In this document: one piece after another, positions 32,681 to 44,875 of the stretch
Layout of the letters: each line of letters opens with the position of its first letter
Numbering within the stretch: position 1 is the stretch's first letter
NCBI GenBank assembly: GCA_916048095.2
Contig: OU696584.1
Span: forward strand, 5,327,849-5,391,848
Reading direction: 5' to 3'
DNA from: Sacculina carcini
Taxonomy: Eukaryota; Arthropoda; Thecostraca; Sacculinidae
Length of the DNA stretch: 64,000 nt
Position numbers and translations under genes: made by a program
The notes under the pieces: model-generated
The model's input: only the letters and a program-made list of their open reading frames with translations
Databases searched by the model: none
Told to the model about the DNA's origin: nothing

Positions 32681-33165
32681 GTTGCATAAGGATATGGGCT
32701 GTAATATCATGCAATGCCAACTATATGAATATGCTATTTTAGCGGACGCATAAATCTGGAATTATAGAGATGACAGAAGGTTTCATTGTTTTGATAGTGT
32801 TACACTTCTGAATTACTACACAGGAAGGATGGGTGTGAACTTGAGCACTGTTGAGGAAAAAAACTTCGTCAATAATTAAAACAAAAATTTACAAATTTAT
32901 ATTTTTCTATTGGATAACCTTTTTGCTTTTTGATTCATTATATTCTATTTATAGTTCCTCACGACGGGCGGGTTTAAATACGAGGCAGTTCGAGGGAAAA
33001 TATTTTGCCACATCTAAAATAAAAACATTCACATTTAGACTTTTCTATTGGTTAAAACTTTTTATGGGTTTACTTTTTATTTTTTAATTTATAATCATTT
33101 TTTATTAATTCAATATTCATTCTACATTATTTATTGTTCTGCTCAACGGGCGGGTTTTACTACGG
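32681..33165 (-). repeat. Box-motif units right of piggyBac, minus orientation
   Basis: Continuation of the repeat interrupted by piggyBac ('gttgcataaggatatgggct'), with boxes near 32960 and 33145. Includes the tract similar to window positions 100-200. No gene. Confidence 0.75.
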
Positions 33166-33320
33166 GCGGGTACTCGATAGAAACGTGCAGCCAACAGAAG
33201 AAGGCACCAAGTTGCAGCTTGTCATTTATTACAAGACACGCAAAACACGCAGCTTGGTGATGAAGAACAGTTGCCTTCCCAAGACCAGCATGTTGCAAGA
33301 AGCCAATGTAGTGTAACAGA

Positions 33321-33392
<72 letters not shown>

Positions 33393-33411
33393 CTGTAGCC
33401 AGGCAGTAGAT
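33166..33411. other. Short low-copy segment and (TA)n microsatellite
   Basis: 33166-33325 has no recognisable element; 33328-33390 is (TA)n. Directly beyond it starts the duplicated ORF fragment. Confidence 0.7.
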
Positions 33412-33799
33412 TTTCGCGCTTACAAACGAGATTAAAGTCAATTGCAATTTCGCATTTTGCAATCTTTTTCCTGGTGGATTCTAAATCTCTTGCCAGTTTC
33501 TGGTCGCTTTGACTCAAACACTTCAAAAGCGTTCCTATATCCTGTAACGTTTCGGAGTTTACTGACTCCATCTTCAGACAATTCATAAAAGCACAATACA
33601 CATGATACACACAATACACAACGAATATAAACAACTTGAAACTGGAAACGAACACGAATAGACACCAGTGTCCACACCAAGCCCACCAAAGCAGGCCTGT
33701 GCATGAGCGGCCGAAGCGAATGCCCAAACAGATACCGGCGAGCAACGATTTCTGCATACGTGCGACGTGCTCTGACACACTGTTGAACGTGGCAATCAA
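33412..33799 (-). pseudogene. Coiled-coil ORF fragment, copy 1 (possibly Penelope-like N-terminus)
   Basis: From ATG 33571-33569 the minus frame encodes MESVNSETLQDIG followed by a charged helical stretch (SDQKLARDLESTRKKIAKCE) and FNLVCKRENLLPGYSN, then runs into (TA)n read as Tyr-Ile repeats. The pattern (basic helix, 'xFNLxCKRxxLLPxY') recalls the N-terminal part of Penelope-like retroelement ORFs, but no RT or GIY-YIG follows. 33412-33631 recurs almost unchanged at 36071-36293. The upstream 33632-33799 is present only here. Family assignment is tentative. Confidence 0.4.
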
Positions 33800-33824
33800 C
33801 TCACAGTGAACTGGAGCGAGTTAC

Positions 33825-34097
33825 TATATAAATGTGCTGTGTTTTTACACTACGCCACAAAAGGTTCTATTTTTAGACGCGGTGGCTTGGAAATACCTGG
33901 AAAAAACATCAAAACAACTGTGTGTGGAAGTCATGTGCTTGGCACGTGAATTTTGCAAACTGCAGCTGCACACATGTGCCAAGCACATGACTTCCACACA
34001 CAGTTGTTTTGATGTTTTTTTCCAGGTATTTCCAAGCCACCGCGTCTAAAAATAGAACCTTTAGTGGCGTAGTGTAAAAACACAGCACATTTATATA
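33825..34097. mobile_element. 273-bp near-perfect hairpin (foldback/MITE-like)
   Basis: The left arm 33825-33945 (about 121 nt) is the reverse complement of the right arm 33976-34097 with only about one mismatch and one single-base indel that I can see; the loop is 30 nt (33946-33975). It starts TATATAAATGTGCTG and ends with its complement. There is no ORF of note. Arms this similar suggest recent origin or function as a foldback transposon, or a source of long double-stranded RNA. Confidence 0.9.
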
Positions 34098-34255
34098 TAC
34101 AGAAAACACCTATTTTACATGAATATATTATATGTCAGCTGTGTTTTGTAGTAGTCATTTTAGGGCAAAAATGGGATAATGAGATTTAAAATCTCATATA
34201 TATACACGCACATACATACAGAGACACGCGGTCAATGACCCGCGTGCGTCACAGG
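34098..34255. other. AT-rich spacer and segment shared with 11742-11857
   Basis: 34207-34321 matches 11742-11857 in inverted orientation, including the quasi-palindrome around 'gtcaatgacccgcg'. It overlaps the start of the next feature. Confidence 0.6.
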
Positions 34256-35223
34256 TCAAACACGAGCCTCTAGTCGCCAGCACACAAGCGCACATACACA
34301 CAGACAAACCGGTTGTACACTACCGGACAGACAAACCGGTTGTTCGGATGTCCAGTTGGTAATGAGTGTGGCTGTGAATTTGGCCGGTGCAATGTTCAGT
34401 TTGTTTGTGGTGAACCATTGTTGTAGTGTGTTGATGTAAGGTTGTAGTGTGTGCACTGCTGTGTCGGCGTGTCTGTGTGTGCTTGTGATTGTAATGTCGT
34501 CTGCATATGATGATATCTGTATGGATGGAGTGTTGGGTGCTGGCATGTCATGTAGGTATAGGTTGAATAGTGTTGGTGCTAAAACGGAGCCCTGAGGGAC
34601 TCCGTTTGTTATGTTGCGAGTGTGAGATGATTGCTCGTTGTACCTCACATGGGCGCATCTGCCAGCGCATCTGCCATCTGCCATCTCTACGTGTTATTGT
34701 GAAGTGTAGTGTTTAGTATTTTGTTTGTGAGATTGTGTCGTGGAACTCTGTCGAAGGCTTTGCTGATGTCGAGTGTTATGAGTAGTGTTCGGTGTGGTTG
34801 TTTTGTTGTGTTTATGTTACCCATCGTAGTCTGTGTGAGTTTTGTGAGCAGTGTGGTTGTATAGTGCAGTGATCTGAAGCCGCGTTGTGATTGTGAGAGT
34901 GGGATTTGTGAATACATGTTGTTGTTTTTATTGCTTGTAACACGTTCAGTGATTGTCGCTATTCCCACTATAATGTATACCTCTGTTATATAGTCACGCT
35001 TTCTTGTATATGTAAAAATTCGAGCACAAAAATTCAATATTTTCTGTAGCTTGTGTTGATGTTCAGAGCACGCGGTCCCACATGCACTTATAAAATATGT
35101 TAAAATCGACGTGATGAAAGCCTTGATCAGCGATCTGTTAATGTGCATGATCAATGTTGCTAACGATTTGTGTGCCAGATTGTCGATATGCTGCTTAAAA
35201 TCCAAATGATTGTCTATTGTCAC
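34256..35223 (-). pseudogene. Rearranged non-LTR reverse transcriptase fragments
   Basis: Read on the minus strand, 35223-35090 first encodes post-catalytic RT sequence (NHLDFKQHIDNLAHK, ILNFCARIFTYTRKRDYITEVY). Then, in the same frame, the earlier RT blocks appear: SQSQRGFRSLH and LLITLDISKAFDRVPRHNL (about 34950-34700). 34684-34330 continues in another frame with NGVPQGSVLAPTLFNLYL and SSYADDITIT, ending in FTATLITNW. The downstream part of the protein thus lies upstream of the catalytic part. Either two truncated copies are joined or the element was rearranged. The end at 34256-34330 is low-complexity and shared with 11742-11857. Not functional as it stands. Confidence 0.85.
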
Positions 35224-35940
35224 GTAATTTCATAGAATTTTGCACTGCAAAATTGGTTCCCATGAATTTTATTATTATTTCCGGAAAAGTGGACAATATA
35301 TAGTTTGTGCCTGCTAGTAGAACTTGTGTTTTTCAGGATTTATTTTCATCTTGTTAGAAGAGAAGTAGTCATACGCGTGCTGCAGTTTTCGCTCGAGACT
35401 TTCTACATTGATCCCCAATTCAATTCAATGCACTATATATCGTGTGTGTTACATTGATAGTGCATCGAAGGCAGCAGTGACACACATGTGTTTGTTGAGT
35501 GTTGGTCGCTTTGCACACATACACACACACACGCACACACACACACCCTGATACACACCCGCCTCCCCAATATCCAGCTCGTACACACTGCAGACGGTTC
35601 AAGCCGGATATTTCTGGATATGCCGTCGCGAGTGGGCGAAAACAAGCAGCGGCCAGCAGCACGCACGCTGCACGTGACAGAGGCGATTCCAAAAGTCCGA
35701 CACATACACACACACACGAAGCATCAACCATACCGTGTATGTAAAGTAAAGTAAATTGCATTTATTGCTCATCCATCAAGATATACATCATCAGGGTTTT
35801 CAGTACAATATGAACATTCACACGCTCACACACACACACACCCAAACCATCCATGATCAACTACATATGTATGCACATTCACAACATCATCATATATACA
35901 TACATACACAACATATACACATATATCATAACTCAAAAGG
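35224..35940. other. Low-copy tract with (CA)n microsatellites
   Basis: 35224-35415 shows no feature. (CA)n-rich stretches lie at about 35512-35560, 35700-35725 and 35825-35930, separated by GC-richer sequence (35560-35690). The frames here are CA-repeat translations. No gene is supported. Confidence 0.55.
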
Positions 35941-36002
35941 TTTGTGTGAATGAAATTCTCGAGTTGTGTTCGTGACAAAGTGTATTTTCATGTAAATGTT
36001 CC

Positions 36003-36070
<68 letters not shown>
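35941..36070. repeat. Spacer and (TA)n microsatellite
   Basis: (TA)n at about 36005-36070 immediately precedes the duplicated fragment, the same junction as at 33390-33412. Confidence 0.85.
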
Positions 36071-36072
<2 letters not shown>

Positions 36073-36293
36073 GCGCTTACAAACGAGATTAAAGTCAATT
36101 GCAATTTCGCATTTTGCAATCTTTTTCCTGGTGGATTCTAAATCTCTTGCCAGTTTCTGATCGCTTTGACTCAAACACTTCAAAAGCGTTCCTATATTCT
36201 GTAACGTTTCGGAGTTTACTGACTCCATCTTCAGACAATTCATAAAAGCACAATACACATGATACACACAATACACAACGAATATAAACAATT
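36071..36293 (-). pseudogene. Coiled-coil ORF fragment, copy 2
   Basis: Near-identical to 33412-33631, encoding MESVNSETLQNIG and KKIAKCEIAIDFNLVCKRE, and again abutting (TA)n. It ends at 'ataaacaa', where a truncated module M begins, so it is inserted into or joined with that repeat. No downstream domain. Confidence 0.45.
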
Positions 36294-37560
36294 GTTCAAT
36301 ACTACTAAGTACTATTTCACTTTTTTCGCTATAATATTTATTGTTAACATTTATATATTTTCCGCAAATCATTAAAACCTAATATAACCTGAGTCAAACC
36401 TACCCAACCCAACCCAATCATCCAATCTTGACCGCTCTCAGCCTAGTCTGTGGTGATTTAACTTATTAGTTTGTGATCACAAAATATACTGATGCGATCA
36501 TAATTTGTAATCAGAAGACTGAGATTATCTACCCCAGGGGTCCCAAACACGCGGCCCACCAATACTTTTCTCTCAACCCGCCAATATAGTATCGGGACCA
36601 AACTGTAAGGCAGCTAAATTCACATTTGTTGCATATTGCGATATAATTATACACCATAATCATATTATCTCATAATTCCCGGTTATTGCTTCCACTAATG
36701 CATCATATTCATACAGTTGTTATTTTTTGGATTACACCGATATTACAGCCCTTGATATTACGGCCGATATTATATTATGCAATCTATATTCTGCTACGTA
36801 TTATTCCTAATACATATATCATCAGATCGCAAAATATATTTAAAGGTTCACATCATTCTCCAAAATCATTTGCTTAAGAGCTATCCTTCTTTTATCGCTA
36901 GAATATTACTGCTATTAATATTTACTGCTAGCAAAATATCATATACCTCGCTATCATTTAAACCCACTCTTTATAGATACATTTAATTCGCCCGTCGTGC
37001 GGAACAGTTTATAAAATATAATTAATATTGAATTCATAAAAAAATTAGTGCAAATTGAAAAAGAAGAACAAACCCACAGGAAAGTTTTAGCTAATATAAA
37101 AGTCTAAATGTAAAATTTATGTTTCAATTTAGAAAACATGTTTTTCCACAACCCGCCTCATATTTAAAGCTGCCCGTCGTGCGGAATAATTCAGAACTCA
37201 AACACGAAACAAACACAAAGAAAATTGATGAAAAACGACCAATAAAAAAGTCAAATTTGTAAATTCTTGTTTTAATTATTGACGATGTTTTTCCCTCAAC
37301 ACTACTCAAATTCACACCCATCCTTCGTGTGTAGTAATTCAGAAGTGTAACACTATCAAAACAATGAAACATCTCTATAATTCCAGATTAAAGCTTCCTC
37401 TAAAACAGCATATGCATATACTTGGTATTGCATGATATTACAACCCGTATCCTTATGCAACTTAAGCGTATGCAACTTGAAATTAAACCAATCAAATTAC
37501 ACAGTAAAATTCAGTAGCTTACTTTGTTCCAAGTAGCATTTTACCCGCCCGTCGTGCGGA
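36294..37560 (+). repeat. Module M (5' truncated) and box units, plus orientation
   Basis: Module M from its middle onward to about 36990, including the ccaggggtcccaaacacgcg motif near 36535, followed by boxes near 36989, 37169 and 37545. 37453-37480 holds the unoccupied piggyBac target sequence with a single TTAA at 37462-37465. Confidence 0.78.
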
Positions 37561-38935
37561 ACATTTGATGTGTAAATATTGAGGACATTAAAGACATTCT
37601 ATTCAGTATAGTGTAGCATTAATTAAACTGTACGCAAAAAAAACACTCCATCCATGCTTGGAGATAATATGATGCATTCTTAATTGTGATTGGGCTTCAG
37701 TGAAATTTAATCGGTGTATATTCCTGTGTGATCGCAAGTGCGCATAATAGCTGTCAAATTGGCAATATGCCCTTTTGACCTTACACCGCCGTAACTTCCT
37801 TCAGATACCCTTTGGAAAATTACAAATTATACCGTTTTGCAGAAAACAAGATTTCTAGCACGATGGTATAATTTATTTTTATGTATAACAAATAGTTACT
37901 ATGAAATAGTAGAAAAATAAATTAATTTTAGTCGCCCGGTGTTCAAGTGTAATTTTGGATGTATTTGGGAATTTTGCGAATTTTACACGTTTTTTTGTAC
38001 CATTTGTGGGTATAAATTATAGCTTATATTGTAGAACACAAAATTATCTACACAGTAGTATATTCCTGTGTAATCGCAAGTGCGCATAATAGCTGTCAAA
38101 TTGGCAATATGTCCTTTTGACTTTACACCGCCGTAACTTCCTTTGGATACACTTTGGAAATTACAAATTATACCGAATTGTAGAAAACAAAATTTCTAGC
38201 ACGATGGTATAATTTATTTTTATGCATAACAAATAGTTACTGAGAAATATTAGAAAAATGAATTAAATTTAGTCGCCCGGTGTTCTAGTGTAATTTTGGA
38301 TGTATTTGAGAATTTTGCCAATTTTACACATTTTTTGTATCATTTGTGGGTATAAATTATAGCTTATATTGTAGAACACAAAATTCTCTACACAGTAGTA
38401 TATTCCTGTGTAATCGCAAGTGCGCATAATAGCTGTCAAATTGGCAATATATCCGTTTGATTTTATACCCCCGTAACGTCCTTCAGATACACTTTGGAAA
38501 ATTACAAATTATACCGTATTGTAGAAAACAAAATTTCTAGCACGATGGTATAATTTATTGTAATGTGTGACAAATAGTTCCTGAGACATGGGTAGAAAAA
38601 TGAATTAATTTTAATCACCTGGTGTTCAAGTGTAATTTTGGATGTATTTGAGAACTTTGCCAATTGTACACGTTTTTTGTATCATTTGTGGGTATAAATT
38701 ATAACTTTCCTTGTAGAACTCAAAATTATCTACACAATAGTATAATTTTTATAGCTGTACCATTGCTGGTTTATGAGGAATAGATAGCGGAATATTGACC
38801 AAAATATTCACGTTTTTTGTGCTAATTTTGCCTTTTTGCTTTTTTGTCATTTACACTTCACACGGCCGTAACTTTTGTTTAATACACTTTCGAAAATTAT
38901 ATTCTTATCGATATTATTAATTCTTATAAATTATA
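37561..38935 (+). repeat. Core satellite array, plus orientation
   Basis: Three to four monomers with alternating box types, breaking off at about 38900-38935 in a duplicated 'attatattcttatcgat' junction that joins it to module M sequence. Confidence 0.8.
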
Positions 38936-39545
38936 TTCTTATCGATAATGCAGCCCTTGATATTACAGCCGATATTATATTATGCAATCTATATTCTGCT
39001 ACGTATTATTCCTAATACATATATCATCAGATCGCAAAATATATTTAAAGGTTCACATCATTCTCCAAAATCATTTGCTTAAGAGCTATTCTACTTTTAT
39101 CGCTAGAATATTTACTGCTAGCAAAATATCATATACCTCGCTATCATTTAAACCCACTCTTTATAGATACATTTAATTCGCCCGTCGTGCGGAACAGTTC
39201 ATAAAATATAATTAATATTCAATTCATAAAAAAATTAGTGCAAATTGAAAAAGAAAAACAAACCCACAGGAAAGTTATAGCTAATCTAAAAGTCTAAATG
39301 TGAAATTTATGTTTCAATTTAGAAAACATGTTTTTCCACAACACTATCAAAACAATGCAACCTTCTGTCATCTCTATAATTCCAGGTTAATGCTTCCGCT
39401 AAAACAGCATAAGTTGGCATTACATGATATTGCAACCCATATCCTTATGCAACTTATGCTTATGCAACTTGAAATTAAACCAATTAAATTACACAGTTAA
39501 ATTCAGTAGTTTACTTTGTTCCCAATAGCATTTTACCCGCCCGTC
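38936..39545 (+). repeat. Partial module M and box units, plus orientation
   Basis: Starts inside module M at 'tcgataatgcagcccttgat' and matches 26635-27245 almost exactly. Confidence 0.82.
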
Positions 39546-41755
39546 GTGCGGAACGTTATTGAGGACAATAAAGCCTTTATATTCAGTAGAGTGTAGCATT
39601 AATTAAACTGTACGCAATAAAACCACACCATCCATGCTTGGAGATAATATGATGCATTCTTAATTGTGATTGGGCTTCAGTGAAATTTAATCGGTGTATA
39701 TTCCTGTGTAATCGCAAGTGCGCATAATAGCTGTCAAATTGGCAATATGTCCTTTTGACTTTACACCGCCGTAACTTCCTTCAGATACCCTTTGGAAAAT
39801 TACAAATTATACCGTATTGTAGAAGAAAAGATTTCTAGAACGATGGTATAATTTATTTTTATGTGTAACAAATAGTTACTGAGAAATAGTAGAAAAATGA
39901 ATTAATTTTAGTCGCCCGGTGTTCAAGTGTAATTTTGGATGTATTTGAGAATTTTGCCAATTTTACACGTTTTTTGTATCATTTGTGGGTATAAATTATA
40001 GCTTATCTTGTAGAACACAAAATTTTCTACACAGTAGTATATTCCTGTGTAATCGCAAGTGCGCATAATAGCTGTCAAATTGGCAACATGACATTTTGAC
40101 CTTACACCGTCGTAACTTCGTTCAGATACACTTTGGAAAATTAATAATTATACCGTACTGTATAATTACTGTAGGAAACAAAATTTCTAGCACGATGGTA
40201 TAATTAATTTTAAGGTGTGACAAACAGTTGCTGAGAAATGGGTATAAAAATGAATAAATTGTAGTCACCCGGTGTTCAAGTGTAATTTTGGATGTATTTG
40301 AGAATTTTGCCAATTTTACACGTTTTTTGTATCATTTGTGGGTATAAATTACACCTTTTCTTGTAGAACACAAAATTCTCTACACAGTAGTATACTCCTG
40401 TGTAATCGCAAGTGCGCATAATAGCTGTCAAATTGGCAATATGTCCTTTTGACTTTACACCGCCGTCACTTCCTTCAGATACACTTTGGAAAATTAAGAA
40501 TTATACCGCATTTTAAAAAATACAATTTCCAGCACGATGATATAATTTATTTTAATGTGTGACAAATAGTTCCTGAGAAATAGGTAGAAAAATGAATTAA
40601 TTTAGGCGCCCGGTGATCAAGTGTAATTTTGGATGTATTTGACAATTTTGCCAATTTTACACATTTTTTGTATCATTTGTGGGTATAAATTATAACTTTT
40701 CTTGTAGAACACAAAATTCTCTACACAGTAGTATACTCCTGTGTAATCGCAAGTGCGCATAATAGCTGTCAAATTGGCAATATGTCCTTTTGACTTTACA
40801 CCGCCGTCACTTCCTTCAGATACACTTTGGAAAATTAAGAATTATACCGCATTTTAAAAAATACAATTTCCAGCACGATGATATAATTTATTTTAATGTG
40901 TGACAAATAGTTCCTGAGAAATAGGTAGAAAAATGAATTAATTTAGGCGCCCGGTGATCAAGTGTAATTTTGGATGTATTTGACAATTTTGCCAATTTTA
41001 CACATTTTTTGTATCATTTGTGGGTATAAATTATAACTTTTCTTGTAGAACACAAAATTATCTACACAATAGTATAATTTTTATAGCTGTACCATTGCTG
41101 GTTTATGAGGAATAGATAGGGGAATATTTACCAAAACATTCACGGTTTCCAGTGCTAATTTTGCATTTTTGACTTTGTCATTTTGACTTCACACCGCCGT
41201 AACTTTTTTTCAATACACTTTGGAAAATTAAAAATTATACCGTGTTGTAGCAAACAAAATTCCCAGCATGATGGTATTATTTATTTAGTTGTGTGATAAT
41301 TAGTTTTTGATACATAGAGAAAAAAGTATAGAAAATCGGACGCGTGGAGTATAAATATAATTTTGAATATAGATTGAAATTTTGTCATGTTTACATCTTT
41401 TATGTTCTATTTTCGGATATGAATTATAACCTATCTTGTAGAACAGAAAATTCTATACACAGTGGTATAATCTGTTTGGCTGTACCATTTCTGGTTTATG
41501 AGGAGTAGATGGCAGAGCATTGACCACAATTTTCGCATTTTTCAGGGTTCATTTTGTCTTTTCACCGCTATAACTTTTTTTGATTTCATTTTTGAAATTT
41601 AAAATTTAATCTAAAGTGTAGACAAGAAAATTTCCAACGTGATGGTATAAATTGTTAGCGGGTAGGCTGAGTGGTGGCCGAATAATAGCTGATAGAAAAT
41701 GGACCAAGGAGGGTCGAACACACACACACACACACACACACAGACACACACACAG
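39546..41755 (+). repeat. Core satellite array with terminal (CA)n, plus orientation
   Basis: Like 27246-29165 with one extra near-identical monomer: 40385-40725 and 40728-41070 are almost the same, a recent tandem duplication. Ends with (CA)n at 41719-41755. Confidence 0.85.
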
Positions 41756-43490
41756 AGGATCTCTTTTATATATATAGATATGGCATTAATACCCGCCCGT
41801 TGTGCGGAGCAACTCATACAATCAAGCAAATCATGAACCATTTGAAAAAATGAACTAAAAACACTTTTTTTAAACCCACCCGTCGTGCGGAACAATTCAT
41901 ACAATAAAATTCATATCAAATCCATAAAATATAATGAATACAAATTGAAAAGCAAAAAATGTAAGCTATAAATATCTTGACCAATAGAAAAGTCTAAATG
42001 CCCGCGGGACATTTTTATTTCATAAAAATGAGCCATTGCTTCGTTTGCGTTTGAAGCCCCTGATCATTGAACCAGCGAACCATGAACCAGCGCAATTATG
42101 TCACCTCATATTCAAGCATACATACACAGACAGACAGATAATTTCTTCTTTATGTATATATATAGCATTAAAACCGTATTAAAACCCGCCCGTTGTGCGG
42201 AACAATTCATAAAAATATTGCAAATTAAAAATAAATAAGGCAAACTCATAAAAACCTTAATCAATTAAAAAGTCTAAATTTCATTATTTTTAATTTACAT
42301 TTTGACAAAATATTTTCACTCAGCCCGCCTCATATTTAAACCCGGCCGACGTGCGGAATAATTCAGAACTCGAACACCATCGTTCTGGTTCTTGAAGTCA
42401 AATCCATTAGTTTTGTATATGAATTCATTCTACACGGTGAAATTGAACGTTTTATTGCTGCCCGCGGGACATTTTTATTTCATAAAAATGAGCCATCGCT
42501 TCGTTTGCGTTTGAAGCCCCTGATCATTGAACCAGCGAACCATGAACCAGCGCAATTATGTCACCTCATATTCAAGCATACATACACAGACAGACAGATA
42601 ATTTCTTCTTTATGTATATATATAGCATTAAAACCGCATTAAAACCCGCCCGTTGTGCGGAACAATTCATAAAAATATTGCAAATTAAAAATAAATAAGG
42701 CAAACTCATGAAGACCTTAATCAATTAAAAAGTCTAAATTTCATTATTTTTAATTTTATTTTGACAAAATATTTTCACTCAACCCGCCTCATATTTAAAC
42801 CCGCCCGACGTGAGGAAAAATTCAGAACTCGAACACCATCCGTTCTGGTTCTTGAAGTCAAATCCATTAGTTTTGTATATGAATTCATTCTATACGGTGA
42901 AATTGAACGTTTTATTGCTGCCCGCGGGACATTTTTATTTCATAAAAATGAGCCATCGCTTCGTTTGCGTTTGAAGCCCCTGATAATTGAACCAGCGAAC
43001 CATGAGCCAGCGCAATTATGTCACCTCATATTCAAGCATACATACACAGACAGACAGATAATTTCTTCTTTATGTATATATATAGCATTGAAACCCGCCA
43101 GTTGTGCGGAGCAATTCATAACATGAAATTCATATTCAATTCATAAAAAATATGGAAAAATAAAAATGAAATAGGGTACACTCATAAAAATATTAATCAA
43201 TTGAAAATTATAAGTTTAATTATTTTTATTTCGACACAATATTTCCCCTCAGTCCGCCTGAGTCATTTTTAAACCCGCCCGTCGTGCTGAATAATTCAGA
43301 ACTCGAACACGATCCGTTCTGCATCTTGAAGTCAAATCCATTGGTTTTGTGTATGGATTAATTCTACAGGGTAAATTGAACGTTCTATTGTCTATAGTTG
43401 CTGCCCGCGGAACATTTTTATTTTAAAAAAAAAACTTTTTTTAAATGAACCATTTGAAAAAATGATCTAAAAACACTTTTTTAAACCCAC
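41756..43490 (+). repeat. Tandem 460-bp box units
   Basis: After a short box piece, the 'attaaaacccgcccgttgtg' to (CAGA)-tail unit is repeated head to tail at 42181 and 42641 (460-bp period), preceded by a partial unit from about 41999. 43090-43490 holds further boxes ending abruptly at 'aaacccacccgtgaaaac', where inverted satellite begins. Confidence 0.85.
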
Positions 43491-44875
43491 CCGTGAAAAC
43501 ACAAAATGAACCCTGAAAAATGCGAAAATTGTGGTCAATGCTCTGCCATCTACTCCTCATAAACCAGAAATGGTACAGCCAAACAAATTATACCACTGTG
43601 TAGAGAATTTTCTGTTCTACAAGATAAGTTATAATTCATATCCAAAAATAGAACATAAAAGATGTAAACATGACAAAATCTCAATCTATATTCAAAATTA
43701 TATTTATACTCCACGCGTCCGATTTTCTATACTTTTTTCTCTATGTATCAAAAACTAATTATCACACAACTAAATAAATAATACCATCATGCTGGGAATT
43801 TTGTTTGCTACAACACGGTATAATTTTAATTTTCCAAAGTGTATTAAAAAAAAGTTACGGCGGTGTGAAGTCAAAATGACAAAGTCAAAAATGCAAAATT
43901 AGCACTGGAAACCGTGAATGTTTTGGTAAATATTCCCCTATCTATTCCTCATAAACCAGCAATGGTACAGCTATAAAAATTATACTATTGTGTAGATAAT
44001 TTTGTGTTCTACAAGAAAAGTTATAATTTATACCCACAAATGATACAAAAAATGTGTAAAATTGGCAAAATTGTCAAATACATCCAAAATTACACTTGAT
44101 CACCGGGCGCCTAAATTAATTCATTTTTCTACCTATTTCTCAGGAACTATTTGTCACACATTAAAATAAATTATATCATCGTGCTGGAAATTGTATTTTT
44201 TAAAATGCGGTATAATTATTAATTTTCCAAAGTGTATCTGAAGGAAGTTACGCCGGTGTAAAGTCAAAATGTCATGTTGCCAATTTGACAGCTATTATGC
44301 GTACTTGCGATTACACATGAATATACACTGATTAAATTTCACTGAAGTCCAATCACAATTTACGCACTTGCTATTACACAGGAATATACTACTGTGTAGA
44401 GAATTTTGTGTTCTACAAGATAAGCTATAATTTATACCCACAAATGATACAAAAAACGTGTAAAATTGGCAAAATTCTCAAATACATCCAAAATTACACT
44501 TGAACACCGGGCGACTAAAATTAATTCATTTTTCTACTATTTCTCAGTAACTATTTGTTACACATAAAAATCAATTATACCATCGTTCTAGAAATCTTTT
44601 CTTCTACAATACGGTATAATTTGTAATTTTCCAAAGGGTATCTGAAGGAAGTTACGGCGGTGTAAAGTCAAAAGGACATATTGCCAATTTGACAGCTATT
44701 ATGCGCACTTGCGATTACACAGGAATATACACCGATTAAATTTCACTGAAGCCCAATCACAATTAAGAATGCATCATATTATCTCCAAGCATGGATGGTG
44801 TGGTTTTATTGCGTACAGTTTAATTAATGCTACACTCTACTGAATATAAAGGCTTTATAATCCTCAATAACGTTC
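43491..44875 (-). repeat. Core satellite array, minus orientation
   Basis: Mirror of 39546-41550, with end-type monomers first. No microsatellite remains at the junction. Confidence 0.83.

Noticed and set aside
35420-35761. ORFs on both strands near the (CA)n tracts
   Set aside because: His-Thr and Cys-Val repeats from (CA)n in three frames and both strands.
42761-43126. A roughly 121-codon ORF repeated in several copies (also 24730-25095, 46608-46973, 47036-47437, minus strand)
   Set aside because: It starts and ends inside the box repeat, carries the translated box at both ends, matches no family I recognise, and is kept only in near-identical recent copies. Codon-level selection would have to be shown first.
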